Assembly (NCBI GenBank): GCA_946480015.1
Contig: CAMLIL010000003.1
Coordinates: 47,860 to 111,859 of the forward strand
Direction: 5' to 3'
Length of the DNA stretch: 64,000 nucleotides
From: an uncultured Oxalobacteraceae bacterium
GTDB taxonomy: Bacteria > Pseudomonadota > Gammaproteobacteria > Burkholderiales > Burkholderiaceae
The notes under the pieces were generated by a model. The model made no database searches. It was given only the letters and a program-made list of their open reading frames with translations, and was not told the origin of the DNA. The position numbers and the translations under genes are program-made. Numbering within the stretch: position 1 is the stretch's first letter; the number at the start of each line of letters is the position of its first letter. This document shows positions 16,336 through 24,874 of this stretch, one piece after another.

Positions 16336-17009
16336 GCGGCGCGCGCGGCCTGGCGCAGCAGGTAGCCGAGCCCGCGCAAGGTCATGATCTCGGTCTGGGT
16401 GACCACCAGTTTCTTGCGCAGGCGGTGAATCACCACCTCGATGGCCTCGACCTGCACGTTGGCATCATCCGGAAACACCACCTGCAACAGCCGCTCGCGG
16501 TTGACCGCATGGCCGGGCCGGGCAATGAGCGCCTTGAGCAAGGCTTGCTCGCGCGGCGTGAATTCCAGCGGCAGGTCGCCGTGATAAAAGGCGCCGGAGC
16601 TGCGCTCGAAGCGCAACTGGCCGCACTTCTGCTGCACTTCCTCGCCGCCGCCCTTGCGCCGCAAGAGCGCGTGAATACGCGCTTCCAGCTCTTCCAGGTC
16701 GAACGGCTTGGCCAGATAGTCGTCGGCGCCGGCATGCAGACCGGCCACCCGGTCGCCCACGGCGCCGCGCGCTGTCAATACGATGATCGGCGTGGAAATG
16801 CCTTGCGAGCGGGTGCGCTGCAGGATATGCAGCCCATCCAGGCCGGGAATATTCAAGTCGAGAATGACCAGGTCGTTGACCTCGTCGCGGATCTGCCGCA
16901 GCGCATGCGTGCCGTCGGCGCACGTGGTGACCTGAAAGCCGCGCTTTTCCAGCGCACGGCTGAGCGCCTTGGACATATCGGCGTCGTCTTCAACAAGCAA
17001 AATCTTCAT
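16332..17009 (-). CDS. OmpR-family response regulator (TctD-like)
   Basis: 225 aa. The receiver domain has acidic pocket EDDAD, phospho-acceptor Asp51 in ILDLNIPGLDG, and Lys101 in YLAKPFD. The C-terminal winged helix includes REQALLKALIARPGHAVNRE and ends near IEVVIHRLRKKL and TLRGLGYLL. ATG 17009 is chosen because the receiver begins there; a longer frame to 17039 adds non-family residues. It is transcribed first and coupled to the kinase gene. The four 11-bp repeats upstream of the divergent porin gene (17154-17192) are its most likely target. Confidence 0.94.
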   Translation of the reverse strand: MKILLVEDDADMSKALSRALEKRGFQVTTCADGTHALRQIRDEVNDLVILDLNIPGLDGLHILQRTRSQGISTPIIVLTARGAVGDRVAGLHAGADDYLAKPFDLEELEARIHALLRRKGGGEEVQQKCGQLRFERSSGAFYHGDLPLEFTPREQALLKALIARPGHAVNRERLLQVVFPDDANVQVEAIEVVIHRLRKKLVVTQTEIMTLRGLGYLLRQAARAA

Positions 17010-17110
17010 CGGTGAGTTTAATGGGTCAGGTTCAATCAAAAAGCGTCCGGCATGTCTTTATACCGTCGAATCTACTTGCGTACCAGCACTATGTACGCCG
17101 TCCCTACAAG

Positions 17111-17299
17111 TTACACCGGCCCTCCCCAAGACACCCCATACCGCCCCCTTAATTGAAAGCAACTTGAAAGGTAGCTGAAAGCTGGCCGAAAGTTTCAGGC
17201 CATTTTCGGGCATTTATGTCGCAGTGCAATATCGCTATTTGGAAAACTCTAACCTAGACTGCGCCCAAGTCGAGTGTTTCGCCGGGTCCGGCGGACGTA
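17111..17299 (+). repeat. Direct repeat copy 2: porin promoter and leader
   Basis: Intact counterpart of 14200-14376. It contains the TGAAAG array, the conserved AGTTTCAGGCCATTTTCGGG, and CCTAGACTGC, the probable start region, and leads into the porin leader. The 17010-17378 interval is the divergent control region between the response regulator and the porin. Confidence 0.85.
17154..17192 (+). promoter_or_regulatory. Four hexamers at 11-bp period, response-regulator site for the porin operon
   Basis: TGAAAG at 17154, 17165 and 17176 and CGAAAG at 17187, all exactly 11 bp apart. The number, spacing and orientation are conserved in the decayed copy at 14231-14269. The array lies about 190 bp upstream of the porin start. 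I infer binding by the adjacent OmpR-family regulator. Confidence 0.65.
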
Positions 17300-17378
17300 T
17301 CGATCCCAGCGCCGGACACCGCGTCCGGCCCCACCAAAGTGTAGAGGGCGCCGAAAGCGCACCCAACAGGAGATGAAG

Positions 17379-18590
17379 ATGAAAAAGAACATGATCATGG
17401 CAGGCACCGCATTGGCAGTTTCGCTCGCATGGATGCCAAGCGCGCAAGCCGAGTCCAAGTTCAGCGCCAGCCTTAACGGCGTGGCCGACGCGCAGTTCGA
17501 ATACATCGATGCCACCGGCGCGGCGGTACCGGCCCAGGACAAGCCGGGCCGCAGCCGTCTGAGCAATGTCAGCTCGGAACTGGGTGTGAAAGCCGCCTTA
17601 CCGCTGGGCAACGGCATGACCGCAGTGGCCAAGTACACCACCGGCATTTCGGTCGACAACGCCAACAGCGTCAACTCGAAGGCCCCCGGCACCGTCACCA
17701 ACGGCGGCGTGGGCGCCGGCATGTTCGGCAGCGCCAAGGATGTGTACGTCGGTATCGAATTCGAGAACATCGGTACCGTCAAGCTGGGCCGCATGACGGC
17801 GGCGGCACGCTGGAACAGCGGCACCGCCGACTTCTCGCCGATGGGCGCCGGCTTGCAAGACATTCAGGGCATGCTGTCCGGTGCCAGCGGTCAAACGGGA
17901 ATCGGACCGCAGTTCAACACCCGTTTCGATAACACCCTGGCGTTCGAGTCGGCCAGCTTCTCCGGCCTGTCGGCACGCGTGTATTTCAGCGCCAACGAAA
18001 ACCGCAGCGATGTCGGCACCGCCACCAGCACGCACCTGAACGACAATAGCCTCAGCCTGGGCCTGCAATACGTGATCGGTCCGGTCGACATGCGCGCCTC
18101 GATCGAACAGCGCAACGACAAGGGCATTCTGAACGCCTCCGTCGACCACAACACCCGCGACCGCGACTTCCGCTTCGGCATGCGCTACGCACTGACCAAG
18201 TCGACCACGCTGGCCATCGGCTATGACCGCATGCGCTTGTCGGACGAGGACGCCACCGGCACCCAGAAAACCCGCCTGAGCAAGCACGGCGTGGTCGTGT
18301 CGGCCAAGCACACTGCGGGCAAGCATGTCGTCTACGGCGGCGTGGGCGTGGGCAGCGACGTGACCTGCTCGCTCGCCAATAACACCCTGTGCAACGGCGC
18401 CGACACCGGTGCGCGCAACGCCGTGATCGCCTACCAGTACCTGATCAATCCGCAGATGTTGTTCGAAACCTTCGCCGCAATGGTCAAGAACGAAGAGCGC
18501 GGCCGGTACGACTTCGATGCCGGCGGCATCGGCCCGGCAACGGGCGCCAAATCGCGCGCCGTCGGCGCCGGCCTGCGCTACGCATTCTGA
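17379..18590 (+). CDS. Outer-membrane porin (Gram-negative porin family)
   Basis: 403 aa trimeric-type general porin. The Sec signal peptide MKKNMIMAGTALAVSLAWMP ends at SAQA. The mature chain starts SKFSASLNGVADAQFEYID, alternates polar and hydrophobic strands, and ends in LRYAF, the terminal phenylalanine needed for beta-barrel assembly. AGGAG at 17368-17372 supports ATG 17379 over the upstream ATG 17373. It lies 30 bp before the ABC binding-protein gene and downstream of the 11-bp repeat array, so it probably forms an operon supplying substrate to the ABC importer. Confidence 0.92.
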   Translation: MKKNMIMAGTALAVSLAWMPSAQAESKFSASLNGVADAQFEYIDATGAAVPAQDKPGRSRLSNVSSELGVKAALPLGNGMTAVAKYTTGISVDNANSVNSKAPGTVTNGGVGAGMFGSAKDVYVGIEFENIGTVKLGRMTAAARWNSGTADFSPMGAGLQDIQGMLSGASGQTGIGPQFNTRFDNTLAFESASFSGLSARVYFSANENRSDVGTATSTHLNDNSLSLGLQYVIGPVDMRASIEQRNDKGILNASVDHNTRDRDFRFGMRYALTKSTTLAIGYDRMRLSDEDATGTQKTRLSKHGVVVSAKHTAGKHVVYGGVGVGSDVTCSLANNTLCNGADTGARNAVIAYQYLINPQMLFETFAAMVKNEERGRYDFDAGGIGPATGAKSRAVGAGLRYAF

Positions 18591-18620
18591 TGCAGCTCAT
18601 TTAACGATAACGGAGGCAAT

Positions 18621-19649
18621 ATGAAAAAGCAAATTCGATTCGCGCTCGGCGCTCCCCTGCTGGCGCTGGCCGCCGGCGCGGCCCACGCCGACGAAGGCTC
18701 CCTCAACGTGATCTGCGGCGTGCAGACCGAGTGGTGCAGCCTGGTCCAGACCACGTTCGCGCGCAGCACCGGCATCAAGGTCAACATGGTGCAAAAAGGC
18801 GCCGGCGAAGCGCTGGCCCAGATTGCGGCCGAAGCCGCCAACCCGAAAACCGACGTCTGGTTCGGCGGCTCGGGCGACCCGCATCTGCAGGCGGCGGAAA
18901 AAGACCTGACCCTGGGCTACCAGTCACCCAACATCCATCTGCTGCGCGACTGGGCCGTCACCCAGGCCCGCCAGGCCAAGTACAAGACGGTCGGCCTGTA
19001 TTCCGGTCCGCTGGGCTTTGCCTGGAACACCGAACTGCTGGCCAAGAAGAAATTGCCAGCCCCGGCCTGCTGGTCGGACCTGGTCAAGCCCCAGTACAAG
19101 GGTGAAGTGCAGATGGCCAACCCGAACTCGTCCGGCACCGCCTACATCGCCATCGCCACCCTGGTCCAGCTCAACGGCGAAGACAAGGCCTTCGACTACC
19201 TGAAGGCGCTGCACAAGAACATCAGCCAGTATCCGCGCTCCGGCACCGGCCCGCTGAAAAACGTTTCGCACGGCGAAAACACGGTGTCGATCAGTTTCGT
19301 CCACGATGTACCGGGCGAAGTGATGCAGGGTTTCCCGGTCAAGAGCGCCACGCCGTGCGAAGGCACCGGCTACGAAATCGGCTCGATGTCGATCATCAAG
19401 GGCGCACGTAACCTGAGCAACGCCAAGAAATTCTACGACTGGGCGCTCACCGCCTCGGCGCAGGAACTGGGCGCGGCGGCCAAGCAGTTCCAGCTGCCGT
19501 CGAACAAGGATGCCAAGGTCGATCCGCGCGTGCCTGACGTCAAGCGCATCAAGATGATCAACTACGACTTCGAGAAGTACGGCAAGGCCGCGGAGCGCAA
19601 GCGCCTGCTCGAGCGTTGGGAACGCGAAGTCAACGGCAGCAGCAACTAA
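18621..19649 (+). CDS. ABC transporter periplasmic binding protein (FbpA/AfuA type)
   Basis: 342 aa. The signal peptide MKKQIRFALGAPLLALAAGA ends at AHA. The mature protein begins DEGSLNVICGVQTEWCSLVQ, as in the iron/thiamine/sugar-phosphate binding cluster (SBP_bac_6/AfuA). DVWFGGSGDPHLQAAEKDLT and VSISFVHDVPGEVMQGFPV are family-typical. The FbpA iron-binding tyrosine pair is not evident, and the neighbouring isomerase points to a phosphorylated sugar, although ferric iron or 2-aminoethylphosphonate cannot be excluded. It is the source of the decayed copy at 14377-14815. Confidence 0.9.
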   Translation: MKKQIRFALGAPLLALAAGAAHADEGSLNVICGVQTEWCSLVQTTFARSTGIKVNMVQKGAGEALAQIAAEAANPKTDVWFGGSGDPHLQAAEKDLTLGYQSPNIHLLRDWAVTQARQAKYKTVGLYSGPLGFAWNTELLAKKKLPAPACWSDLVKPQYKGEVQMANPNSSGTAYIAIATLVQLNGEDKAFDYLKALHKNISQYPRSGTGPLKNVSHGENTVSISFVHDVPGEVMQGFPVKSATPCEGTGYEIGSMSIIKGARNLSNAKKFYDWALTASAQELGAAAKQFQLPSNKDAKVDPRVPDVKRIKMINYDFEKYGKAAERKRLLERWEREVNGSSN

Positions 19650-19662
19650 GCAGCACCGCGAG

Positions 19663-19690
19663 GGCGCGGCGCCCACCACGGCGCCGCGCC
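19663..19690. terminator. GC hairpin between binding-protein and permease genes
   Basis: An 11-bp perfect inverted repeat GGCGCGGCGCC with a 6-nt loop and no T-tract, between stop 19649 and ATG 19737. It probably protects the upstream mRNA or attenuates transcription, so that more binding protein than permease is made. Confidence 0.5.
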
Positions 19691-19736
19691 TGTTGGCAAT
19701 GACCCCAGGCCCCGGCCTGCGCAACGGAAGACAAGC

Positions 19737-21980
19737 ATGAAACAAAAGACTCTTTACGCCGACGCGGCATCGGGCTGGGCATTGCTCGCCATCGTCGCCT
19801 CCCTGTTCCTGCCATGGTACGGCTTGCAGGACAATTTCAACTGGACACGCGACTATGCCGCCGTGTTCGGCAATATCGATGCGGCCAATGGCTGGCTGCA
19901 AGCGATCGAATTCCAGCGGCCGTGGCTGCTGGTGCCGCTGCTCGCACCGCTGGCGGCCGGCCTCGGCCTGCTGCTGTGCAAAGCGCGCCGCACCCAGGGC
20001 TTGCTGCTGGCCGCGGCCGGTATCATCGGCATGGCCGGCTTGCTCGGCGCCGGCTTCGCCATCGGGACGCAGGGCTGGAACTGGTTCGGCCTGCAGGACG
20101 GGCCGCTGGCCTTGCCGATCGGGCAGTTCGGCATGGGCTGGGGCGCGATCGTCGTGCTGGTGGCCTTGCTGATGCTGACGGCAACCGGCATCGCCCGCCT
20201 CGGCTATTTCCAGGGCAATGAATTCGTGTCCGGCGCGGTGCTGCTGTGCGCCGCACTGCTGATCCTGTTCATCGCCTACCCGGTGGTGAAATCGCTGGCC
20301 GGCGCCTTCCTCGACGAGAACGGCGCCTTCAGCCTGGCCGAAGCCTGGGCCCGCATGTCCAGCTCGCGGGTATGGAACCTGGGTTGCCTGAGCGGCCGTC
20401 CAAGCTGCGGCGTGGCCTGGAATACCCTGGGCCTGGGACTGGCCACGGCCTTCGGCACCACGGTGCTGGGCACCCTGCTGGCCCTGCTGACCGAGCGCTC
20501 GCTGGGCGCACGCTCCAAACCCCTGGTGCGGATCATGTCGATTCTGCCCATCGTCACGCCGCCGTTCGTGGTGGGCCTGGGCCTGATCCTGCTGTTCGGC
20601 CGCGCCGGCATCGTCAATCAATTGCTGGAACAAATGTTCGGCATAGAACCGTCGCGCTGGTTCTACAGCGCCAAGGGCGTATGGCTGGCGCAAATGATCG
20701 CGTTCACCCCCATCGCCTACCTGATGATGCGCAGCGTGACGCAAGCCATCGCCCCGACCCTGGAAGAAGCTGCGCAAACCCTGCGCGCCAAGCCGATGCG
20801 CGCCTTCCTGACCGTGACCCTGCCCCTGCTCGGACCTGGCCTGGCCAACGCCTTCCTGGTTGGCTTCATCGAATCGATGGGCGACTTCGGCAATCCGATC
20901 GTGGTGGGCGGCCAGTTCGCCGTGCTGTCGACCGAAATCTTCTTCGCCATCGTCGGCGCCCAGCTCGACCCGGGCCGCGCCGCCTCGCTGGCGCTGATCC
21001 TGAGCGCCTTCGCCCTGACCGTGTTCGCCCTGCAGCGCGTGGCGCTCGGCAAGGCCAGCTATACCAGTATGTCGGGCAAGGGCGATAACGGCATTCCGCC
21101 GGCCCTGCCGACCCCGGTACGCCGGTTTGCGATGGGCGTGGCCATGCCCTGGCTGGCCTTCACCGCGGTGATCTACCTGTTCGCGTTCGCCGGCGGCTTC
21201 GTGCAGACCTGGGGCCGCGACTACAGCCTGACCCTGCAGCACTTCCAGACCGGCTTCGGCTTCGAATGGCAAAACGGGATGGTATGGACCGGCGCCGGCT
21301 GGCACTCGCTGTGGACCACGCTGCGCCTGGCTGGCGCCGCCGCACCGCTGACCGCACTGGTCGGCCTGCTGATCGCCTATCTGCTGGCCCGCGTCAAGTT
21401 CCGTGGCCAGAACGTGTTCGAGTTCGGCGCCCTGCTGGCCTTCGCCGTGCCGGGCACCGTGCTGGGCGTGGCCTACGTGATGGCCTTCAACGTGCCGCCG
21501 TTCGAGCTGACCGGCACCGGCCTGATCATCATGCTGTGCTTCGTGTTCCGCAACCTGCCGGTCAGCATCCGTTCCGGCATGGCCGCCTTCAAGCAGATCG
21601 ACAAGAGCCTGGACGAAGCCTCGACCATGCTGGGCGCATCGACCCTGACGACCTTGCGCCGCGCCGTCCTGCCGCTGTTGCGTCCGGCGCTGGTGGCCTC
21701 GCTGGTGTACTCCTTCGTGCGTGCCATGACCACCGTGTCGTCGGTGATCTTCCTGGTCAGCGCGGAAAACGAACTGGCGACCACCTTCATCATCGGCCGC
21801 GTCGGCAACGGCGAATACGGTGTCGCACTGGCCTACTGCACCGTGCTGACGGTACTGATGCTCGCCGCCACCGGCCTGATTCAGTGGCTGGTGGGTGAAC
21901 GCAAGCTGGGACGCCGCCAGCAACAACAAGAACAGGAAACCCCAGCGATGGTCAACGTGAAAAATGAGGAGTTCGCATGA
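19737..21980 (+). CDS. Fused two-module ABC permease (AfuB/FbpB-like)
   Basis: 747 aa inner-membrane protein with many hydrophobic segments. It carries two complete permease modules in one chain, as in FbpB/AfuB. Each module has an EAA loop: EEAAQTLRAKPMRAFLTVTL followed by PLLGPG, and DEASTMLGASTLTTLRRAVL followed by PLLRPA. The N-terminal region has extra membrane segments before the first module (VASLFLPWYGL and onward). It overlaps the ATPase gene by 4 bp (ATGA). Together with the binding protein and ATPase it forms a complete importer. Confidence 0.92.
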   Translation: MKQKTLYADAASGWALLAIVASLFLPWYGLQDNFNWTRDYAAVFGNIDAANGWLQAIEFQRPWLLVPLLAPLAAGLGLLLCKARRTQGLLLAAAGIIGMAGLLGAGFAIGTQGWNWFGLQDGPLALPIGQFGMGWGAIVVLVALLMLTATGIARLGYFQGNEFVSGAVLLCAALLILFIAYPVVKSLAGAFLDENGAFSLAEAWARMSSSRVWNLGCLSGRPSCGVAWNTLGLGLATAFGTTVLGTLLALLTERSLGARSKPLVRIMSILPIVTPPFVVGLGLILLFGRAGIVNQLLEQMFGIEPSRWFYSAKGVWLAQMIAFTPIAYLMMRSVTQAIAPTLEEAAQTLRAKPMRAFLTVTLPLLGPGLANAFLVGFIESMGDFGNPIVVGGQFAVLSTEIFFAIVGAQLDPGRAASLALILSAFALTVFALQRVALGKASYTSMSGKGDNGIPPALPTPVRRFAMGVAMPWLAFTAVIYLFAFAGGFVQTWGRDYSLTLQHFQTGFGFEWQNGMVWTGAGWHSLWTTLRLAGAAAPLTALVGLLIAYLLARVKFRGQNVFEFGALLAFAVPGTVLGVAYVMAFNVPPFELTGTGLIIMLCFVFRNLPVSIRSGMAAFKQIDKSLDEASTMLGASTLTTLRRAVLPLLRPALVASLVYSFVRAMTTVSSVIFLVSAENELATTFIIGRVGNGEYGVALAYCTVLTVLMLAATGLIQWLVGERKLGRRQQQQEQETPAMVNVKNEEFA

Positions 21981-23017
21981 AACCCGGTATCGAATTTAAA
22001 AACATCACCAAGGCATATGCCAAGAACGGACCGCTGGCTGTCAAGGGCATCAATTTCACGGTTCCGAAGGGCACGCTGACCACCTTGCTGGGCCCTTCCG
22101 GCTGCGGCAAGACCACCACCCTGCGCATGATCGCCGGCCTGGAAAGCCCGAGCAGCGGCCAGATCTGGATCGACGGCGCCGACGTCACCACCCTGTCGGC
22201 GGCGGAACGCCACGTCAGCCTGGTATTCCAGAGCTACGCGCTGTTCCCGCACATGAACATCTTCGACAACGTCGCCTACGGCCTGACGGTGGCCGGCGTC
22301 GGACGCGCCAGCACCAAGCAGCGCGTCGAAGCCGCCCTGGCCACGGTCGGCCTGGCCGGCTACGGCGCGCGCTGGCCGGGCGAACTGTCCGGCGGCCAGC
22401 AGCAGCGCGTGGCACTGGCCCGTGCACTGGTGCTGGAACCGGCCGTGCTGCTGTTCGACGAACCGCTGTCCAATCTCGACGCGCGCCTGCGCCGCCAGAT
22501 GCGCGACGAAATCCGCGCCCTGCAGCAGCGCCTGCAGCTGACCGTGGCCTACGTGACCCACGACCAGAGCGAAGCGCTGGCGGTGTCGGACCAGATCATC
22601 GTCATGCGCGACGGTAACGTCGCCCAGGCCGGCACCCCGGCCGACCTGTACGAACGCCCCAACAGCGAATTCGTGGCCGGCTTCATGGGCGAAGCGCTGC
22701 TGCTGCCGGTGAACATCACGGCCGGCGGCGACGTGCGCCTCGGCCCGCTCGTGTGGCGTACGTCGACGTCGTATCCGGCCGGCCGCGCCCAGGTGGCGGT
22801 GCGTCCGGAAGCCTGGATGGTGGGCGACGACGGCCAGTACGGCCTGCCCGCCCGGGTGCTCAAGTCGACCTACCTGGGCGGCTTCTACGAATACACCCTG
22901 GCCACCGAGATCGGCGAGCTGTTCGTGGTCTGCCCGCACGTCGACCGTCAGCGGATCAAGGACGAAGCGATCAGCCTCGGCATGCACCAGACCGGCGTAT
23001 CGGTGCTGATCGCCTAG
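21977..23017 (+). CDS. ABC importer ATPase (FbpC/AfuC/PotA-like)
   Basis: 346 aa. Walker A is GPSGCGKTT (from residue 39), the Q-loop is VFQSYALFPHMNIF, the signature is LSGGQQQRVALARAL, Walker B is VLLFDEPLSNLD, and the switch His is in YVTHDQSEALAVSDQ. A TOBE-like domain covers about residues 270-346, as in MalK/PotA-type importers. It energises the permease encoded directly upstream. A stem-loop at 23038-23069 follows. Confidence 0.94.
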   Translation: MKPGIEFKNITKAYAKNGPLAVKGINFTVPKGTLTTLLGPSGCGKTTTLRMIAGLESPSSGQIWIDGADVTTLSAAERHVSLVFQSYALFPHMNIFDNVAYGLTVAGVGRASTKQRVEAALATVGLAGYGARWPGELSGGQQQRVALARALVLEPAVLLFDEPLSNLDARLRRQMRDEIRALQQRLQLTVAYVTHDQSEALAVSDQIIVMRDGNVAQAGTPADLYERPNSEFVAGFMGEALLLPVNITAGGDVRLGPLVWRTSTSYPAGRAQVAVRPEAWMVGDDGQYGLPARVLKSTYLGGFYEYTLATEIGELFVVCPHVDRQRIKDEAISLGMHQTGVSVLIA

Positions 23018-23037
23018 GTTCGAAGCGCTTTCCACAA

Positions 23038-23069
23038 GCGGGCGAGACGGCGGGCAACCGTCTCCCCGC
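23038..23069. terminator. Stem-loop between the ABC ATPase and manA
   Basis: GAGACGG pairs with CCGTCTC across a 7-nt loop, and GCGGG/CCCGC extends the stem past one bulged C. No T-tract follows, so termination may be partial, leaving some readthrough into manA. Confidence 0.4.
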
Positions 23070-23117
23070 GCAGGACCGCGCCTGCGTCGCCCACCCCATA
23101 GCACCTGGCGAAATGGC

Positions 23118-24095
23118 ATGACGACACTCTATCCTTTCAAATTCAAGCCGATCTGCAAGGAAAAAATCTGGGGCGGCCAGAAGATCGGCAGCTATCTGGG
23201 TAAAGACTTTGCCCCCCTGCAGAACTGTGGGGAAACCTGGGAGATTTCGGGCGTCCAGTCCGACGCCTCGATCGTGGCAAACGGGCCGCTGGCAGGGCTG
23301 TCCCTGCCGGTGCTGCTCAAGGAATACAAGGCTGAGCTGGTGGGCACGGCGCCGTATCGACGATACGGCAACGATTTTCCCTTGCTCGTCAAATTCATCG
23401 ACGCCGCCGACGATCTGTCGGTCCAGGCCCACCCGAACGATGAACTGGCACGACAACGCCACAACAGCCCCGGTAAAACCGAGATGTGGTACGTGATCCA
23501 GGCCGATGAAGGCGCCACTGTCATAGCGGGATTCAATCAGCCGGTCGAGCGCGGCATGTATCTGGAAAAGCTCCAGAGCGGCAGGCTGGCCGACATCCTC
23601 AATATCGAACCGGCACAGGCGGGCGACGTGTTTTTCCTGCCCGCCGGACGGGTCCACACCATCGGCAAGGGATTACTGGTCGCCGAAATCCAGCAGGCGT
23701 CGGATGTGACGTACCGGATCCATGATTTCGACCGCATCGATGAGCACGGCAACAGGCGCGACCTGCATACCGAAGAGGCTTTGGCGGCGCTGGACTTCGG
23801 CTGCTACCCCGACTACCGGACCACCTATGCGCGCACGCTCAATCAGGCGGCCAAGGTGGTCGAATGCGAGTATTTTACGACGAACATCCTGGAATTCGAC
23901 CGGCCCGTCAGCCGGGATTATTCGTTTGATTCCTTCGTCATCCACGTGTGCGTACAGGGTTCCTACACGCTCAATTACGGCAGCGATTCGCTCGAGGTCG
24001 ACATGGGCGATTGCGTACTGATTCCGGCCGCGCTCAGGCACGTGAACCTGACGACCGAAACCGGTTTCCGGATTCTTGAAAGTTTTGTTGTTTAG
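23118..24095 (+). CDS. manA: Class I mannose-6-phosphate isomerase
   Basis: 325 aa cupin-type zinc enzyme interconverting mannose 6-phosphate and fructose 6-phosphate. It starts with LYPFKFKPICKEKIWGG and carries the zinc motif VQAHPND (residues 102-108) and KTEMWYVI. FFLPAGRVHTIGKGLLVAEI is the second metal and active-site region. It is the short bacterial form, without the fungal-type insertion. It starts 100 bp after the ABC transporter genes on the same strand, which suggests that the transporter delivers hexose phosphates or a related sugar. Confidence 0.93.
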   Translation: MTTLYPFKFKPICKEKIWGGQKIGSYLGKDFAPLQNCGETWEISGVQSDASIVANGPLAGLSLPVLLKEYKAELVGTAPYRRYGNDFPLLVKFIDAADDLSVQAHPNDELARQRHNSPGKTEMWYVIQADEGATVIAGFNQPVERGMYLEKLQSGRLADILNIEPAQAGDVFFLPAGRVHTIGKGLLVAEIQQASDVTYRIHDFDRIDEHGNRRDLHTEEALAALDFGCYPDYRTTYARTLNQAAKVVECEYFTTNILEFDRPVSRDYSFDSFVIHVCVQGSYTLNYGSDSLEVDMGDCVLIPAALRHVNLTTETGFRILESFVV

Positions 24096-24108
24096 CCCGG
24101 GTAAAACA

Positions 24109-24582
24109 ATGAAGACTTCACTGACATACCTGCTGCTGGCCGGCTTGCTCATGGGCTGCAGCGTGAACGCTTCCACGTCCCAGGACGTGCCCGAGATTTA
24201 TGCCACGGTGTTCCGCTACCAGATCGGCCATAACCTGTCCTCGCTCAGGGAAGGCGTGCCGGTGGCGTGCCTGGCGACGGTGACCAACGGCGTCAGTGCC
24301 GACCCGGAGCAGGCGATCCTCGACAAATTCGCGCGCGAGCGGATTCTGATCCGCAAGCAATCGGCCTGTACCGTGGCGTCGTTCGGCGTGTTCGACAACG
24401 CCAGCGGCAAGCGCGGCATCGAACTCAAGCTGGGGAAAATCACCTGGGTGTCGGAGAGCGAGGTGACCATCGAGGGAGGCTACTTCGAAGCCAACGAAAG
24501 CGGATCCGGCAATATTTACCGGGTCCGTAAAATCGGTGACAAATGGAAAGTCGTCGACGACCAGCTGAGCTGGATCTCTTAG
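24109..24582 (+). CDS. Putative lipoprotein of unknown function
   Basis: 157 aa. The lipoprotein signal MKTSLTYLLLAGLLMGC has a good lipobox ending in Cys17. The mature part has EIYATVFRYQIGHNLSSLRE, a Cys pair, and a C-terminal IYRVRKIGDKWKVVDDQLSW typical of small NTF2-like or assembly-type domains. I do not recognise the family. It starts 13 bp after manA. Its stop overlaps the convergent DUF3297 stop by 3 bp. ATG 24109 is preferred over 24076 because it gives the signal peptide. Confidence 0.75.
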   Translation: MKTSLTYLLLAGLLMGCSVNASTSQDVPEIYATVFRYQIGHNLSSLREGVPVACLATVTNGVSADPEQAILDKFARERILIRKQSACTVASFGVFDNASGKRGIELKLGKITWVSESEVTIEGGYFEANESGSGNIYRVRKIGDKWKVVDDQLSWIS

Positions 24583-24827
24583 CCGTAGTAGGCTTCGACC
24601 TTGCCCTTCAGCTTGATCAGCATGGGACGGCCCTTGCGGTCCAGGGTCTTGCCGGCGGCGACCTTGATCCAGCCTTCGCTGATGCAATACTCTTCGACGT
24701 CGGTACGTTCCTTGTCGTTGAATTTGATATGCACCGGGCGTTCGAAGGCGGCTGCCACGTGGTGCGGGCTGCGGGGATCGATCGACAGGCGGTCGGGCAA
24801 GGATGGGAGAGTGGTGGTATCGTTCAT
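24579..24827 (-). CDS. DUF3297 family protein
   Basis: 82 aa soluble protein matching DUF3297: LPDRLSIDPRSPHH, IKFNDKERTDVEEYCISEGW, and a basic end RKGRPMLIKLKGKVEAYYG. ATG 24827 is used; another ATG lies two codons upstream. Function unknown. It is transcribed from the short gap next to the exonuclease gene, on the same strand but with its own start region. Confidence 0.85.
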   Translation of the reverse strand: MNDTTTLPSLPDRLSIDPRSPHHVAAAFERPVHIKFNDKERTDVEEYCISEGWIKVAAGKTLDRKGRPMLIKLKGKVEAYYG

Positions 24828-24874
24828 GGGCATCGATTATCCGCTATTCGCACGCTCAATTCAACGGTGGCGCC

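Noticed and set aside
18924..21929. Minus-strand open frame of 1001 codons opposite the binding-protein and permease genes
   Set aside because: Shadow of well-supported + strand genes in high-GC DNA; low-complexity His/Gln/Gly-rich translation with no domain.
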